From: Filimonas zeae | Lineage (GTDB): Bacteria; Bacteroidota; Bacteroidia; Chitinophagales; Chitinophagaceae | Reading direction: 5' to 3' | Assembly (NCBI RefSeq): GCF_014641615.1 | Contig: NZ_BMIB01000007.1 | Span: forward strand, 93,529 to 157,528 | Length of the DNA stretch: 64,000 bases | In this document: positions 43,825 to 52,779 of the stretch, piece after piece | Layout of the letters: every line of letters starts with the position of its first letter | How positions within the stretch are numbered: the stretch's first letter is position 1 | Position numbers and translations under genes: made by a program | The notes under the pieces: generated by a model | What the model was told of the DNA's origin: nothing | What the model saw: the letters and a program-made list of their open reading frames with translations, nothing else | Database searches by the model: none

Positions 43825-45810
43825 ATGCCTGCTTATCTACGATTATTGCTGCCATTGCTGTTTGTAGTTGGTACACAAGCTGCCACTGCACAAACTGCAG
43901 ATACCGCCGAAGCGGTAATTCAGGAACAAGCTGCCGGTAACAAAATAAAGCTGAATGCCCTGCTTCGGCCGTTAAGGCAGGTGGCAGGGGCACCCGAAGC
44001 GTATTATAGCTACTGCTGGGAGCTGGGAGATGGCAGTTATAGTTTTGCCCGGGAGCCTGAGCATATATACAAAGATACCGGCACGTATCAGGTTCGCTTA
44101 TTTGCTACCAATAACTATGATGATGGTAAAAAGCCACGCAGCCGTCCCAGGCCGGTTAAAGTAAAAACCAGAACACTGCTGGCTGCCAATAACCCTTCTA
44201 ATTTTTTTTCCGGCAAAGGCGTGCTGGAAATGAAAACGAATTGCATGCCCCTGCCGGGGGAAGATATGTTGCTGATGCTGGGGTACCGTAACCTGCAGGT
44301 ACAGGCAGGCGTAAGCGGATCTATCATGCTTTTATATAATGAAAAGCAATTCCGGCAGAGCAGCTTTGAAGTGGCAGAGGCGCGTGTTTACCATAAGGAG
44401 CGGGGAATAGGCATGGATTCGCTACTGGCGTTTACCCATGATAATGTTTGGGACAACGAGCTGGAGGCGCATGGCGGAGGTTTGTTTACGGCTTCGGTTA
44501 CAGCGGGTGGCACTTCACAATCCCGCATGCAGCTGTTACAGGTGTTGAAGCAGGAGATGAGTGGCTATCAGGCTCACCGTATTTTCAGAATAGAAGATTT
44601 GCAACAGCAGGAAGAAAGGCTGATATTTTTACAGATAAACACGCTGCCCGAAATGATAAAGGATACGAATGCCGTAGTTACCATTGGTGCTTTGTTTATA
44701 CCGGATGATCCGGCTATGGAAATGGAGCGCTTTAATCTGGAGTTACAGATTGTTGCTTCTCATGACCCTAACCGGATGATGTTGCGCAACAGACGTATGA
44801 ATTACCGGTTTACCGGAAAGAATAAAAACCTGGATTATAAGGTGCGTTTTCAGAATACAGGCAAAGGGCCGGCAAAGAAGGTAGTAGTAACGGTGGCTAT
44901 ACCAGGCATGGTTAACAGCAGCACTGTTGAACTGTTGCAGAGCAAGCCGGAGTGTGGCTGGTGTAAACAGGTTTATTCCGGAGGGAGTTGTATTGATACG
45001 GTTTTGTATAAAGACAGTATTCAGTTTGTGTTTAATAACATATACCTGCCAGGCACGCAACAGGACGGGATTGCTGATCCGGATTCTACTATGGGGTTTG
45101 TTAAGTACCGGCTGCATTTTGCAAAAGGACTTGTTAAAAATTCATTCAGAAGTAGTGCTGCTATTGTGTTTGATAAAAATGAACCCATATACACCAATAA
45201 GTCTGTAGGCGGCTTTAAAAAAGGCTGGTCGCCAGGCATACTGGCAGGCTATGGCTTTTTACCGGGTAGCAAGCCTGATATAGGAAAACATAATTGGGTG
45301 GTAGGGGCTACCCTGAGTGAGTATGCGCCGTATAAGCGATACTGGCAGTGGGAGTTGTATGTACAACGCTACAGCAGCTACGAGCAGTTGATAGGCAGAA
45401 GAGATGGTGGCGATACGTTGATTAATGGGCGGGACTATAAGCTGGCCTACCGGGAACGGTATAATAAGGTGAATGTGTTAACGGTTGAGCTGGTTCCTTT
45501 TTCTATACGCCAGAATTTTAACAGCTGGATTGCTGCGGGTGCTGGTGTGCTTGTGTCTGCTGAATTAAACAGAACCACAGCGCGTATGTACCGGGCAGTA
45601 GTTGCAGAAAGTACCACACAACTGCCATTTGTGGTTCCTGATAAGGAAGAAGAGCGTGTTGCTTCCTCTTTTGGTTCCTGGCGGGGAGCATTGTTTGCAG
45701 ATGTGCAGCTGGGCAGGGTAAGGGTTGGGCCGGTGGCCGGACTGCGCTTTTTGCAGTATACCAATCCGGGTTATAGTCAGCTGTTGTTATATGCCGGTTG
45801 GAAATTTTAG
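43825..45810 (+). CDS. PKD-domain protein with C-terminal outer-membrane beta-barrel-like region
   Basis: 661 residues from ATG 43825, which gives a clean signal peptide (MPAYLRLLLPLLFVVGTQAA); the frame runs 32 codons further but through a hairpin. Residues 45-110 form a PKD domain (YCWELGDGSYSF, DTGTYQVRLFATN). The middle contains long beta-rich domains, including one with NTGKGPAKKVVVTVAIPG that looks DUF11/CARDB-like. The last 150 residues alternate polar/apolar strands and end in Phe (YAGWKF), as outer-membrane barrels do. It lies 22 bases before the CHAT gene and is presumably an envelope partner of it. Confidence 0.75.
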   Translation: MPAYLRLLLPLLFVVGTQAATAQTADTAEAVIQEQAAGNKIKLNALLRPLRQVAGAPEAYYSYCWELGDGSYSFAREPEHIYKDTGTYQVRLFATNNYDDGKKPRSRPRPVKVKTRTLLAANNPSNFFSGKGVLEMKTNCMPLPGEDMLLMLGYRNLQVQAGVSGSIMLLYNEKQFRQSSFEVAEARVYHKERGIGMDSLLAFTHDNVWDNELEAHGGGLFTASVTAGGTSQSRMQLLQVLKQEMSGYQAHRIFRIEDLQQQEERLIFLQINTLPEMIKDTNAVVTIGALFIPDDPAMEMERFNLELQIVASHDPNRMMLRNRRMNYRFTGKNKNLDYKVRFQNTGKGPAKKVVVTVAIPGMVNSSTVELLQSKPECGWCKQVYSGGSCIDTVLYKDSIQFVFNNIYLPGTQQDGIADPDSTMGFVKYRLHFAKGLVKNSFRSSAAIVFDKNEPIYTNKSVGGFKKGWSPGILAGYGFLPGSKPDIGKHNWVVGATLSEYAPYKRYWQWELYVQRYSSYEQLIGRRDGGDTLINGRDYKLAYRERYNKVNVLTVELVPFSIRQNFNSWIAAGAGVLVSAELNRTTARMYRAVVAESTTQLPFVVPDKEEERVASSFGSWRGALFADVQLGRVRVGPVAGLRFLQYTNPGYSQLLLYAGWKF

Positions 45811-45832
45811 GTATTTTAGTTAAAAGGCTAAC

Positions 45833-48529
45833 ATGCTTCACCGGTGGCGTATAATAAGGCTGGCGATATTGCTGGTATTGATAACGTGTTTTTCTGCATT
45901 GCGGGCAGCAGATAGTCTGCAGTTGTCGCCTGCCATACAGCAACAGTTGCTGCGTTTACAGCAGGAGAACAAGCTGGGCGATTGGCTGAATGCGTATCTC
46001 GATTATATTGAAGAAGCCCCTTTACAACGCATAGATATACTTATGCAACTGCCGCAACTTGCCTGGCGAAGTTATCAGACCTATCCGGAGCGTTTGATAT
46101 GGTTTGATATGCTGGCACTTCAGGGGTATTACCAGCTACAGACAGGCAACATTCTCACTTCTATTACTGCCTACGAAAAAGCACTTGCATTTTACGAAGC
46201 TTATCCACTACCGGATGCCCAGATAATTGAATATGTATTAAAGCCATTAGGTAATAACTATACGCGACTGGCAGATTATGGAATGGCATTGTACATACAC
46301 CGGAAAACCCTGGCGCTGGCTGTTAAAGCTAATGACCGCAATATGGTGGCCTCGGTGCTGGGTAATATGGCTGTGAGTGCGAGGTGGCAGGGAGATTTTG
46401 AAGCTGCTACATTGTACTGCCGGCAGGCAATGAAACAGGTGGGAAGAAATACTGCTTTACAAGGGCTGTTGTATAATACTTATGCGGATGTGCTTGCACA
46501 GCAGTTGCGTTATGATAGTGCGCAATGGTACTGTGGGCGGGCGTTACAACAGCTTGCCATGCGTAAAGATGATGCACGGGTTTTATACTGGTATGGAGGA
46601 GCTTTGCAACAGATGGCCGGCCTTTTAATGTATCTGCAAAAGCCGGAAAAGGCAATGGCATATATACAACAGGCAGCGGAGCTATACAGGCAGCATTACC
46701 CTGCCAGCCGGCAAAGGGAGAAGGCGAAACTATATGTACTATATGGTAATGCACATCTGCAAATGAACAAAGGCGCTGCAGCAGCCCAATGTTTTATTCA
46801 TGCGCTACAGCTGTTGCTGCCCCGCTGGCAACCCAATAAAGGGCTTCCGCCGTCCGAGACGCTTTTGTATGGGGAAAATACCTTGGGTGATGCGCTGGAG
46901 GGCGTGGCAAAAAGCTGGAAAGTACAGGGTAACAAAGAGTATGCTTTTTTGTGGTTTGTTTGCGCGCTTCAGGCACAGGCGCCTTTACGGCAGGCATTTT
47001 TTTATACGGCATCTAAACTCAGAGAAATAGAAGTTACCCGCAACCGTGCCGATGCTGCTATGGAGCTGGGGTATGCATTGTGGAAAAGCACCGCAAAGCC
47101 GGAGTATGCCCGGTTGCTATTACAGGTGGCAGAGTTGTCTAAAGCGCAGGTGCTTTGGGAGGAACAACAAAGAAGTGCAGGTAGCGGACGTGCAGGAACT
47201 GGTGATGACAGTATTTTCAAAAGCAGAGAGCGGTTACAGCAGGCGGTTATTTATTATAAGCATGAACTGCTGGAACGCTCCGATTCTGGTATCAGCAACC
47301 TGCTTCAGCAAGCAGAATACAAGCTGGCCCTTTTACAAAGGCAGGAGCGCGAAAGCCGGCAACAGGCAGGGGAGGTGCAGCCGGATATTGAGAAGTTAAT
47401 GGCCAGCCTGCCTGATAATGTAATTGTGTTAGAGTTTTTTGAAGGGGCATCAGGGTGTTTTCTTCTTTCGTTTGACAATAAAGAGGTAAAGGCTGTTACA
47501 CGATTGTCTGCCGGCACATGGTTGCAGGATAGTATTCAGTTGTTTCTGCAAAACTGGTTTATGAATGGCCCGGCAGCAATGATGAATGCACCGCAGGATT
47601 TTTATATAAACAGTTACCTGCTATACAAAAAGCTTTTTCCTGACATTCAATGGCTGCAAGGCAAACGCTATCTTGTTATTCCCGATGGCGTGGTTAGTTT
47701 GCTTCCTTTCGATGCTTTTATTACCAAAGAAGGTGCAGCGGGGCAATATGCTGCCTGGCCTTTTTTGTTTAAAGAAGCATTGTTGTCCAGAGCTTACTCG
47801 TTACAGTCATGGGTTCAGCAGCAGCAACCCGACTACAAAGGTGCAGGCGTTTCCGGTTTTTTTGTGTCTGCCCGCCGGGCAGGCAATCATGCCTTATTAA
47901 CAACCGGCAAAGAATATACTACACTGGCCCAACGTGTGAAAGGAACCTATTATTTCGATTCTCTGGCAACGCTTGGACGGTTTAAAGCGGCGCTGCCTGC
48001 CACCCAGGTACTTCAGGTAAGTATGCATGCTGCTTTACAGCCAGAGCCGCTACTGTACTTTTATGACAGCGCATTTTATTTATCCGATTTGCAGTTTAGT
48101 GCGTTTCACCCTTCGCTGGTAGTGTTGGGCGCCTGCCGTACTGCCGATGGTGGCATGCTGAAGGGGGAAGGTGTTAACAGCCTGCAACGTGGTTTTGTGG
48201 CTGCGGGTGCAGGAGGTGTGCTGGGCAGTTTGTGGAACGTAAACGATGCTACTGCTGTGGAGTTGCTACAGCTTTTTTACCAGTATTTATCTGCTTCTTC
48301 CGATGCGGGTGTTGCGCTGCACCGTGCAAAAACAGAATGGCTGGAAAGGCATAGGACGGATGCTGTACTACAGCTGCCTTATTACTGGGCTGCTTTTGAA
48401 TATACAGGGCACTTAAAACCAGTACCTCTAACCAGTGCAGCCCCTGGCTACCGGTGGATAGCTGGGGCTGCTGTGCTTTTATCGGGAATAGTGCTATGGG
48501 GCATCAGGCAGAAGCGGGCTCGCCGCTGA
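45833..48529 (+). CDS. Membrane-anchored CHAT-domain (caspase-like) protein with TPR repeats
   Basis: 898 residues. Signal peptide/anchor at 1-25, TPR-like helical repeats over about 60-440 (for example LKPLGNNYTRLADYGMALYI, AQCFIHALQLLLPRW), a linker, then the CHAT domain (about 520-860). The catalytic pair looks complete: His in LQVSMHAALQ (near 730) and Cys in VVLGACRTADGGML (near 767), followed by GFVAAGAGGVLGSLWNVND. A C-terminal helix (WIAGAAVLLSGIVLWGI) with Arg/Lys tail anchors it, so the protease would face the periplasm. Most studied CHAT proteases act in cytoplasmic defence or cell death; this periplasmic topology with PKD and ZU5 partners is different. The target is unknown. Confidence 0.9.
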   Translation: MLHRWRIIRLAILLVLITCFSALRAADSLQLSPAIQQQLLRLQQENKLGDWLNAYLDYIEEAPLQRIDILMQLPQLAWRSYQTYPERLIWFDMLALQGYYQLQTGNILTSITAYEKALAFYEAYPLPDAQIIEYVLKPLGNNYTRLADYGMALYIHRKTLALAVKANDRNMVASVLGNMAVSARWQGDFEAATLYCRQAMKQVGRNTALQGLLYNTYADVLAQQLRYDSAQWYCGRALQQLAMRKDDARVLYWYGGALQQMAGLLMYLQKPEKAMAYIQQAAELYRQHYPASRQREKAKLYVLYGNAHLQMNKGAAAAQCFIHALQLLLPRWQPNKGLPPSETLLYGENTLGDALEGVAKSWKVQGNKEYAFLWFVCALQAQAPLRQAFFYTASKLREIEVTRNRADAAMELGYALWKSTAKPEYARLLLQVAELSKAQVLWEEQQRSAGSGRAGTGDDSIFKSRERLQQAVIYYKHELLERSDSGISNLLQQAEYKLALLQRQERESRQQAGEVQPDIEKLMASLPDNVIVLEFFEGASGCFLLSFDNKEVKAVTRLSAGTWLQDSIQLFLQNWFMNGPAAMMNAPQDFYINSYLLYKKLFPDIQWLQGKRYLVIPDGVVSLLPFDAFITKEGAAGQYAAWPFLFKEALLSRAYSLQSWVQQQQPDYKGAGVSGFFVSARRAGNHALLTTGKEYTTLAQRVKGTYYFDSLATLGRFKAALPATQVLQVSMHAALQPEPLLYFYDSAFYLSDLQFSAFHPSLVVLGACRTADGGMLKGEGVNSLQRGFVAAGAGGVLGSLWNVNDATAVELLQLFYQYLSASSDAGVALHRAKTEWLERHRTDAVLQLPYYWAAFEYTGHLKPVPLTSAAPGYRWIAGAAVLLSGIVLWGIRQKRARR

Positions 48530-49154
48530 AACTGCCGGAAGAGGGCAGATTATTGCGAACCACCATTTTTTTCCAGTCAAAAAATCCCGCTATTGCTACT
48601 ATAAACAGAAAAATGGTAAGGCAGGCCATTAATGGCAGCTCTTTGTGAAACAGCAGTGGTACTGCAAACAGATTGGATATATTCAACAGCACCCAGTTTT
48701 CTACTTTCCGTTTTGCCAGCAGCCACATACCTGCCCAGGCGGTGCAGCTAACCCATGAATCCCAAACCGGTGTGGTAGAAGGGGTAAAATGTTTCAGCGC
48801 CAGGTAAAGGGTTAGCCAGCCGCCTGCAACAATGGCTATAACAATATTCCATTCTTTTCTGGTAGTATAAGAAACGGGTACCGGCGGTTCGTGCTTCTTT
48901 TTTACCCAGTGCATCCACCCATAAATGCTCATGACCAGATAATACAGGTTGAGTAGCGATTCTGCATATAACAGCACGCTGAACATGAGATACGAGGTAA
49001 TAAGTGTGCTGATGATACCTGCGGGATACAGGAGAATTTTGTTTTTACGGGCCAGCAGTACTTCCGTTACGGCAAATGCTACTGCTATCCACTCGGCAAT
49101 GCTGGTTTGCCTTACCTGCTCTGTAAAGAGCGATATCCAATGTTGTAAGTTCAT
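48504..49154 (-). CDS. pnuT: PnuC-family transporter, probable thiamine transporter PnuT
   Basis: 216 residues, about seven transmembrane helices. PnuC family segments: YPAGIISTLITSYLMF, YAESLLNLYYLVMSIYGWMHW and WVSCTAWAGMWLLAKRKVENWVLLNISNL. PnuC proteins import nicotinamide riboside, but a TPP riboswitch directly precedes this gene, so thiamine is the likely substrate (PnuT). The C-terminal end overlaps the 3' end of the CHAT gene on the other strand by 26 bases. Confidence 0.9.
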   Translation of the reverse strand: MNLQHWISLFTEQVRQTSIAEWIAVAFAVTEVLLARKNKILLYPAGIISTLITSYLMFSVLLYAESLLNLYYLVMSIYGWMHWVKKKHEPPVPVSYTTRKEWNIVIAIVAGGWLTLYLALKHFTPSTTPVWDSWVSCTAWAGMWLLAKRKVENWVLLNISNLFAVPLLFHKELPLMACLTIFLFIVAIAGFFDWKKMVVRNNLPSSGSFSGEPASA

Positions 49155-49157
49155 ATA

Positions 49158-49236
49158 CTTCCTCCGCAGGCATTACCCTGTTCAGGTTCTACGGGTTTAT
49201 CTCAGCCGCAGCCTTTTGTGGCGGCAGCACCCCGGT
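49158..49236 (-). promoter_or_regulatory. TPP riboswitch (THI element) controlling pnuT
   Basis: Read on the minus strand from 49236, the sequence carries the conserved TPP aptamer blocks: GGGGTGC, GGCTGAGATAAACCC, GAACCTGAACAGGGTAATGCC and GCGGAGGA. The last block contains the ribosome binding site, eight bases before the pnuT ATG at 49154. Ligand binding would therefore mask translation start. The unusual short arm between GGGGTGC and CTGAGA is GC-rich (GCCGCC...GGCTGCGG). Confidence 0.95.
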
Positions 49237-49325
49237 TAATTAAATAACGGTTCCGGCGGCGAAATTAAGCAATTACCCCAGGCAATTGTTGTAACTTTTG
49301 TATCCAAATAAAAAACACCTTACGT

Positions 49326-49694
49326 ATGAACCTGTTGGGCAATCTGATATGGCTGATTTTTGGTGGTTTAGCCGCCGCTATTGGCTATGTGGCTGGTGGA
49401 ATGGTGTTGTGTGTAACCATTGTAGGCATACCCTTTGGCATTCAGTGTTTTAAGTTGGCTATACTGGTGCTATGGCCTTTTGGCAGGCAGGTAGAAAGTT
49501 CTTCGGCTTCGGGCGGCTGCCTTAGTGCGGTTTGTAATATTATCTGGATAATATGCGGCGGTTGGTACACCGCTCTGATGCATCTTTTTTTTGGATTACT
49601 GCTTTTTGTCACGGTCATAGGTATCCCCTTTGCACGCCAGCACTTTAAACTCCTGGAAATATCTATGATGCCCTTTGGAAAGAGAATAGTGTAG
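49326..49694 (+). CDS. yccF: YccF-domain inner membrane protein
   Basis: 122 residues with two copies of the YccF motif: VTIVGIPFGIQCFKLAILVLWPFG and VTVIGIPFARQHFKLLEISMMPFGK, each preceded by a hydrophobic helical stretch (LIWLIFGGLAAAIGYVAGGMVL, WIICGGWYTALMHLFFGLLLF). Family function unknown. The gene stands alone, 55 bases upstream of the helicase gene on the same strand. Confidence 0.92.
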   Translation: MNLLGNLIWLIFGGLAAAIGYVAGGMVLCVTIVGIPFGIQCFKLAILVLWPFGRQVESSSASGGCLSAVCNIIWIICGGWYTALMHLFFGLLLFVTVIGIPFARQHFKLLEISMMPFGKRIV

Positions 49695-49748
49695 TTTTTC
49701 TAACTTGCGCCGGAAGGAAATGATTGTGTATTTTTTACTGGTGCAAGC

Positions 49749-52655
49749 ATGAATAAACCGCTTATTGATCGTTCATCTCTGGCTGCTATTGAAAATGAGA
49801 GCTTTGAAATAGGTTTTCTGTTTAATATGACCACGCCTAAACATATTGGCTTTCAGTTTGAGCCGGTGGTGATAAAACAGCAGAAAGGCCGTAAAAGCTT
49901 TAGCAGGCTGCTGATGGATAACGATGAGCATTGGGCTTACCTGAACGGACTACCTGATGAGCTGTTTTACCTGTTATTTCATTTTTCTGATGGCCGCTTG
50001 TTTGAGTTTATGGTTAACAGCGGCAGCACTTACCTTAAAAATCATGCACAGCCCTGGCTGATGCTGAATGATAAAGACATTCTCCGTTTACGTAATCATT
50101 ATGTTGACCTGCTGCACAAGGTTTGGCCTTATATTCTTAACCACGGCAATTTATATGTGCTTAAGGAAGGGAATTTCAGCGATGTAAATATTAAGCCGCT
50201 GCAGGTGAGCGAGCATCCGGTAGAAGTGCATTTTTCTGCATCGAAAGACAGCAGTTCTATCATTATACAAATGAATGTGCAAACGGTGCGCGATAAAGCG
50301 CCGGGGCGTGTGTTTCTTTTTAAATCGCTGTTCTTTTTAATTGATGATATTCTGCATCTGCCTGCCAGCCCTGGTGATGTAAACGTGCTGGATATGTTTA
50401 AAAAGGGGGAGCTAAAGTTTCCTCTGCGTGACAGACAGGAAGTAACTAATTCCTTTTTTATTCCGCTGCAACAGCAGTATCCGCTGGAATGCAAGGAAGG
50501 GCTTCAGTTTGAAGTAGTGCACACCGAGCCGCAAACGCGTATTGCTTTAAGCGAGTTTAATGGGCAATACCTGATGCTGCAGCCGCAGTTTTTATACGAT
50601 GATGTGCTGATTGATTATGATGAAGAGCTGGATTACTTTCATGAAAAGCAGGAAGTGCTTTATGTGATCAGGCGTAATAAGACGTTGGAAAAGGATACCT
50701 ACGAGCATTTACGCAATCTGCACCCGAAATTTAAAAACCAGCGCAATAACCGGTATTACTACGTGCCTTTTGATGAAGTAATGAAAGGCAACTGGTTTAT
50801 TAAAATGAACCAGCAGCTACAGGATTCGGGTTATATGGTGCATGGTATGAAAGATTTAAAGCGCTTTAAATACAATACTAACCCACCGCGCTTTGAAATA
50901 GTTGCCAAGAGTTCTATCGATTGGTTTGATCTGAAGATTAAAGCTTACTGGGGAGACCAGGAAGTGGGCATGAAAGAACTGCGGAAAGCTATCTTAAACA
51001 AACAGGATACTATTTTACTGAAAGATGGAACCCTGGGAGTTATCCCGCATGAGTGGTTTGACCAGTACGGCATGTTGTTTAAAGTGGGTAACGAGGCGGA
51101 TGGAAAACTTCAACTGAATAAACTGCATTATTCTGTGCTGGACGAGCTTCAGGAGCAACTGAATGATAAGAAGCTGCTGAAGGAGATTGAAGAGAAGAAG
51201 AAGCGATTGTTTCAATACAACGAATTATCTACACAGGCACCTTCGGCGGTGTTGCAGGCGACGTTGCGGCCTTACCAGCTGGCGGGCTTTCAATGGATGC
51301 AGAGCCTGGATCAGTTGGGGTGGGGGGGGTGCCTGGCGGATGATATGGGTTTGGGTAAAACGCTTCAAACCATCACTTTTATTCAATACCTGAAAGAAAA
51401 GTATCCGGGTAGCACTCAATTGGTGGTTTGTCCTACTTCTCTGATTTTTAACTGGGAGGCAGAGATGCAAAAGTTTTGCCCCAGCATGACCTATCTGATG
51501 CATTACGGACAGCAGCGTAATGCAACGGAAGAACAGTTTGCAGCTGTGGATGTGGTGCTAACCAGTTATGGGGTGGTACGTAACGATCTGGAGCATTTGC
51601 AGGCGTTTAAATGGAATTATATTATTCTGGACGAAAGCCAGACCATTAAAAATGCGGATGCGCAGGTGAGTAAAGCTGTGTATCAGCTGCAATCTTCCAA
51701 CAAGCTTATATTGAGCGGCACCCCTGTTCAAAACAATACATTTGATCTTTACTCGCAGTTTCATTTTGTAAACCCCGGCTTGCTGGGCGGCAAGGAGTTC
51801 TTCAGACGAGAGTTTGCACAACCGATAGACAAAGGGGGTGACCAGGAAAAGGCTACGCGTTTGCGCCAGCTGATTTATCCTTTTATTCTCAGGCGTACCA
51901 AGGAGCAGGTAGCTACCGACTTGCCCGATAAAACAGAAATGGTGCTGTGGTGTACCATGAACAGCGAACAGAGGGCTTTATATGATGAGTATAAAGATTA
52001 CTACCGTGACGCTTTGCTGAAGCGGATTGATGAAGAGGGCATGGGCAAAGCCGGTATTTATGTAATGGAAGGTCTGCTAAAGCTAAGGCAGATTTGTGAT
52101 CACCCGCAGCTGGTAAAAGAGCATAAACATGAATCGCATGCCTCAGTAAAAGCCGATGAACTGCTTCGTGAGATAGAAGAGAATACCGGCTCACATAAAT
52201 TACTGGTGTTTTCGCAGTTTACCGAAATGCTGCAGCTGATTAAGGGCGAGTTGGAAAAGGCGGGTATTTCGTACTGTTATCTGGATGGAAGCACCTCACT
52301 GGATAAACGTAAGCAGGAAGTAGAGCGCTTTCAGCAGGCAGGTAGTACGGTAAAAGTATTTTTGATTTCACTGAAGGCAGGTGGTGTGGGGTTAAACCTT
52401 ACCGCAGCAGATTATGTATATCTGGTAGATCCGTGGTGGAACCCGGCGGCTGAACAACAGGCTATTGACCGGGCGCACCGTATTGGACAGACGCAGAAGA
52501 TATTCGCCTATAAAATGATTTGTAAGGATACGGTGGAAGAAAAAATTCTGCTGCTGCAGCAGAAAAAGCAGGCACTCGCAGATGAACTGGTGGGCGAGGA
52601 GTCTGGATTTGTGAAAAAGCTTTCGCGGGATGATATTGCTTTCTTATTCAGTTAG
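49749..52655 (+). CDS. SNF2-family ATP-dependent helicase
   Basis: 968 residues. Residues 1-500 are a family-specific N-terminal region. The SNF2 ATPase has motif I DDMGLGKTLQT (near 533), motif Ia VVCPTSLIFNWEAE, motif II LDESQTIKN (DESQ variant of DEAH), motif III LSGTPVQNN. The C-terminal helicase domain has LVFSQFTEML, YLDGSTSLDKRKQEV, LISLKAGGVGLNLTAADYV and DRAHRIGQTQ. It is a RapA/SWI-SNF-like DNA translocase that may recycle RNA polymerase or remodel protein-DNA complexes. No methyltransferase or nuclease neighbours suggest a defence system. Confidence 0.95.
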   Translation: MNKPLIDRSSLAAIENESFEIGFLFNMTTPKHIGFQFEPVVIKQQKGRKSFSRLLMDNDEHWAYLNGLPDELFYLLFHFSDGRLFEFMVNSGSTYLKNHAQPWLMLNDKDILRLRNHYVDLLHKVWPYILNHGNLYVLKEGNFSDVNIKPLQVSEHPVEVHFSASKDSSSIIIQMNVQTVRDKAPGRVFLFKSLFFLIDDILHLPASPGDVNVLDMFKKGELKFPLRDRQEVTNSFFIPLQQQYPLECKEGLQFEVVHTEPQTRIALSEFNGQYLMLQPQFLYDDVLIDYDEELDYFHEKQEVLYVIRRNKTLEKDTYEHLRNLHPKFKNQRNNRYYYVPFDEVMKGNWFIKMNQQLQDSGYMVHGMKDLKRFKYNTNPPRFEIVAKSSIDWFDLKIKAYWGDQEVGMKELRKAILNKQDTILLKDGTLGVIPHEWFDQYGMLFKVGNEADGKLQLNKLHYSVLDELQEQLNDKKLLKEIEEKKKRLFQYNELSTQAPSAVLQATLRPYQLAGFQWMQSLDQLGWGGCLADDMGLGKTLQTITFIQYLKEKYPGSTQLVVCPTSLIFNWEAEMQKFCPSMTYLMHYGQQRNATEEQFAAVDVVLTSYGVVRNDLEHLQAFKWNYIILDESQTIKNADAQVSKAVYQLQSSNKLILSGTPVQNNTFDLYSQFHFVNPGLLGGKEFFRREFAQPIDKGGDQEKATRLRQLIYPFILRRTKEQVATDLPDKTEMVLWCTMNSEQRALYDEYKDYYRDALLKRIDEEGMGKAGIYVMEGLLKLRQICDHPQLVKEHKHESHASVKADELLREIEENTGSHKLLVFSQFTEMLQLIKGELEKAGISYCYLDGSTSLDKRKQEVERFQQAGSTVKVFLISLKAGGVGLNLTAADYVYLVDPWWNPAAEQQAIDRAHRIGQTQKIFAYKMICKDTVEEKILLLQQKKQALADELVGEESGFVKKLSRDDIAFLFS

Positions 52656-52661
52656 TATATA

Positions 52662-52690
52662 AAGAGGCCACTCCGGCCTCTTTTCTTTTT
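52662..52690 (+). terminator. Rho-independent terminator after the helicase gene
   Basis: AAGAGGCC pairs with GGCCTCTT around ACTCC, followed by TTCTTTTTT. Confidence 0.85.
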
Positions 52691-52779
52691 TCAAACTTTT
52701 TTGCGGGATTTTTTTGCTGCGCAGTTGTGTTGCGTAGTGTCGTGTGCATTTTTGTTTTGTCAACAACAAAAAGCAGAGT

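Noticed and set aside
49749..52655. SNF2 helicase as part of a DISARM-like defence island
   Set aside because: No DrmB, methyltransferase, nuclease or PLD gene is nearby; the neighbours are housekeeping.
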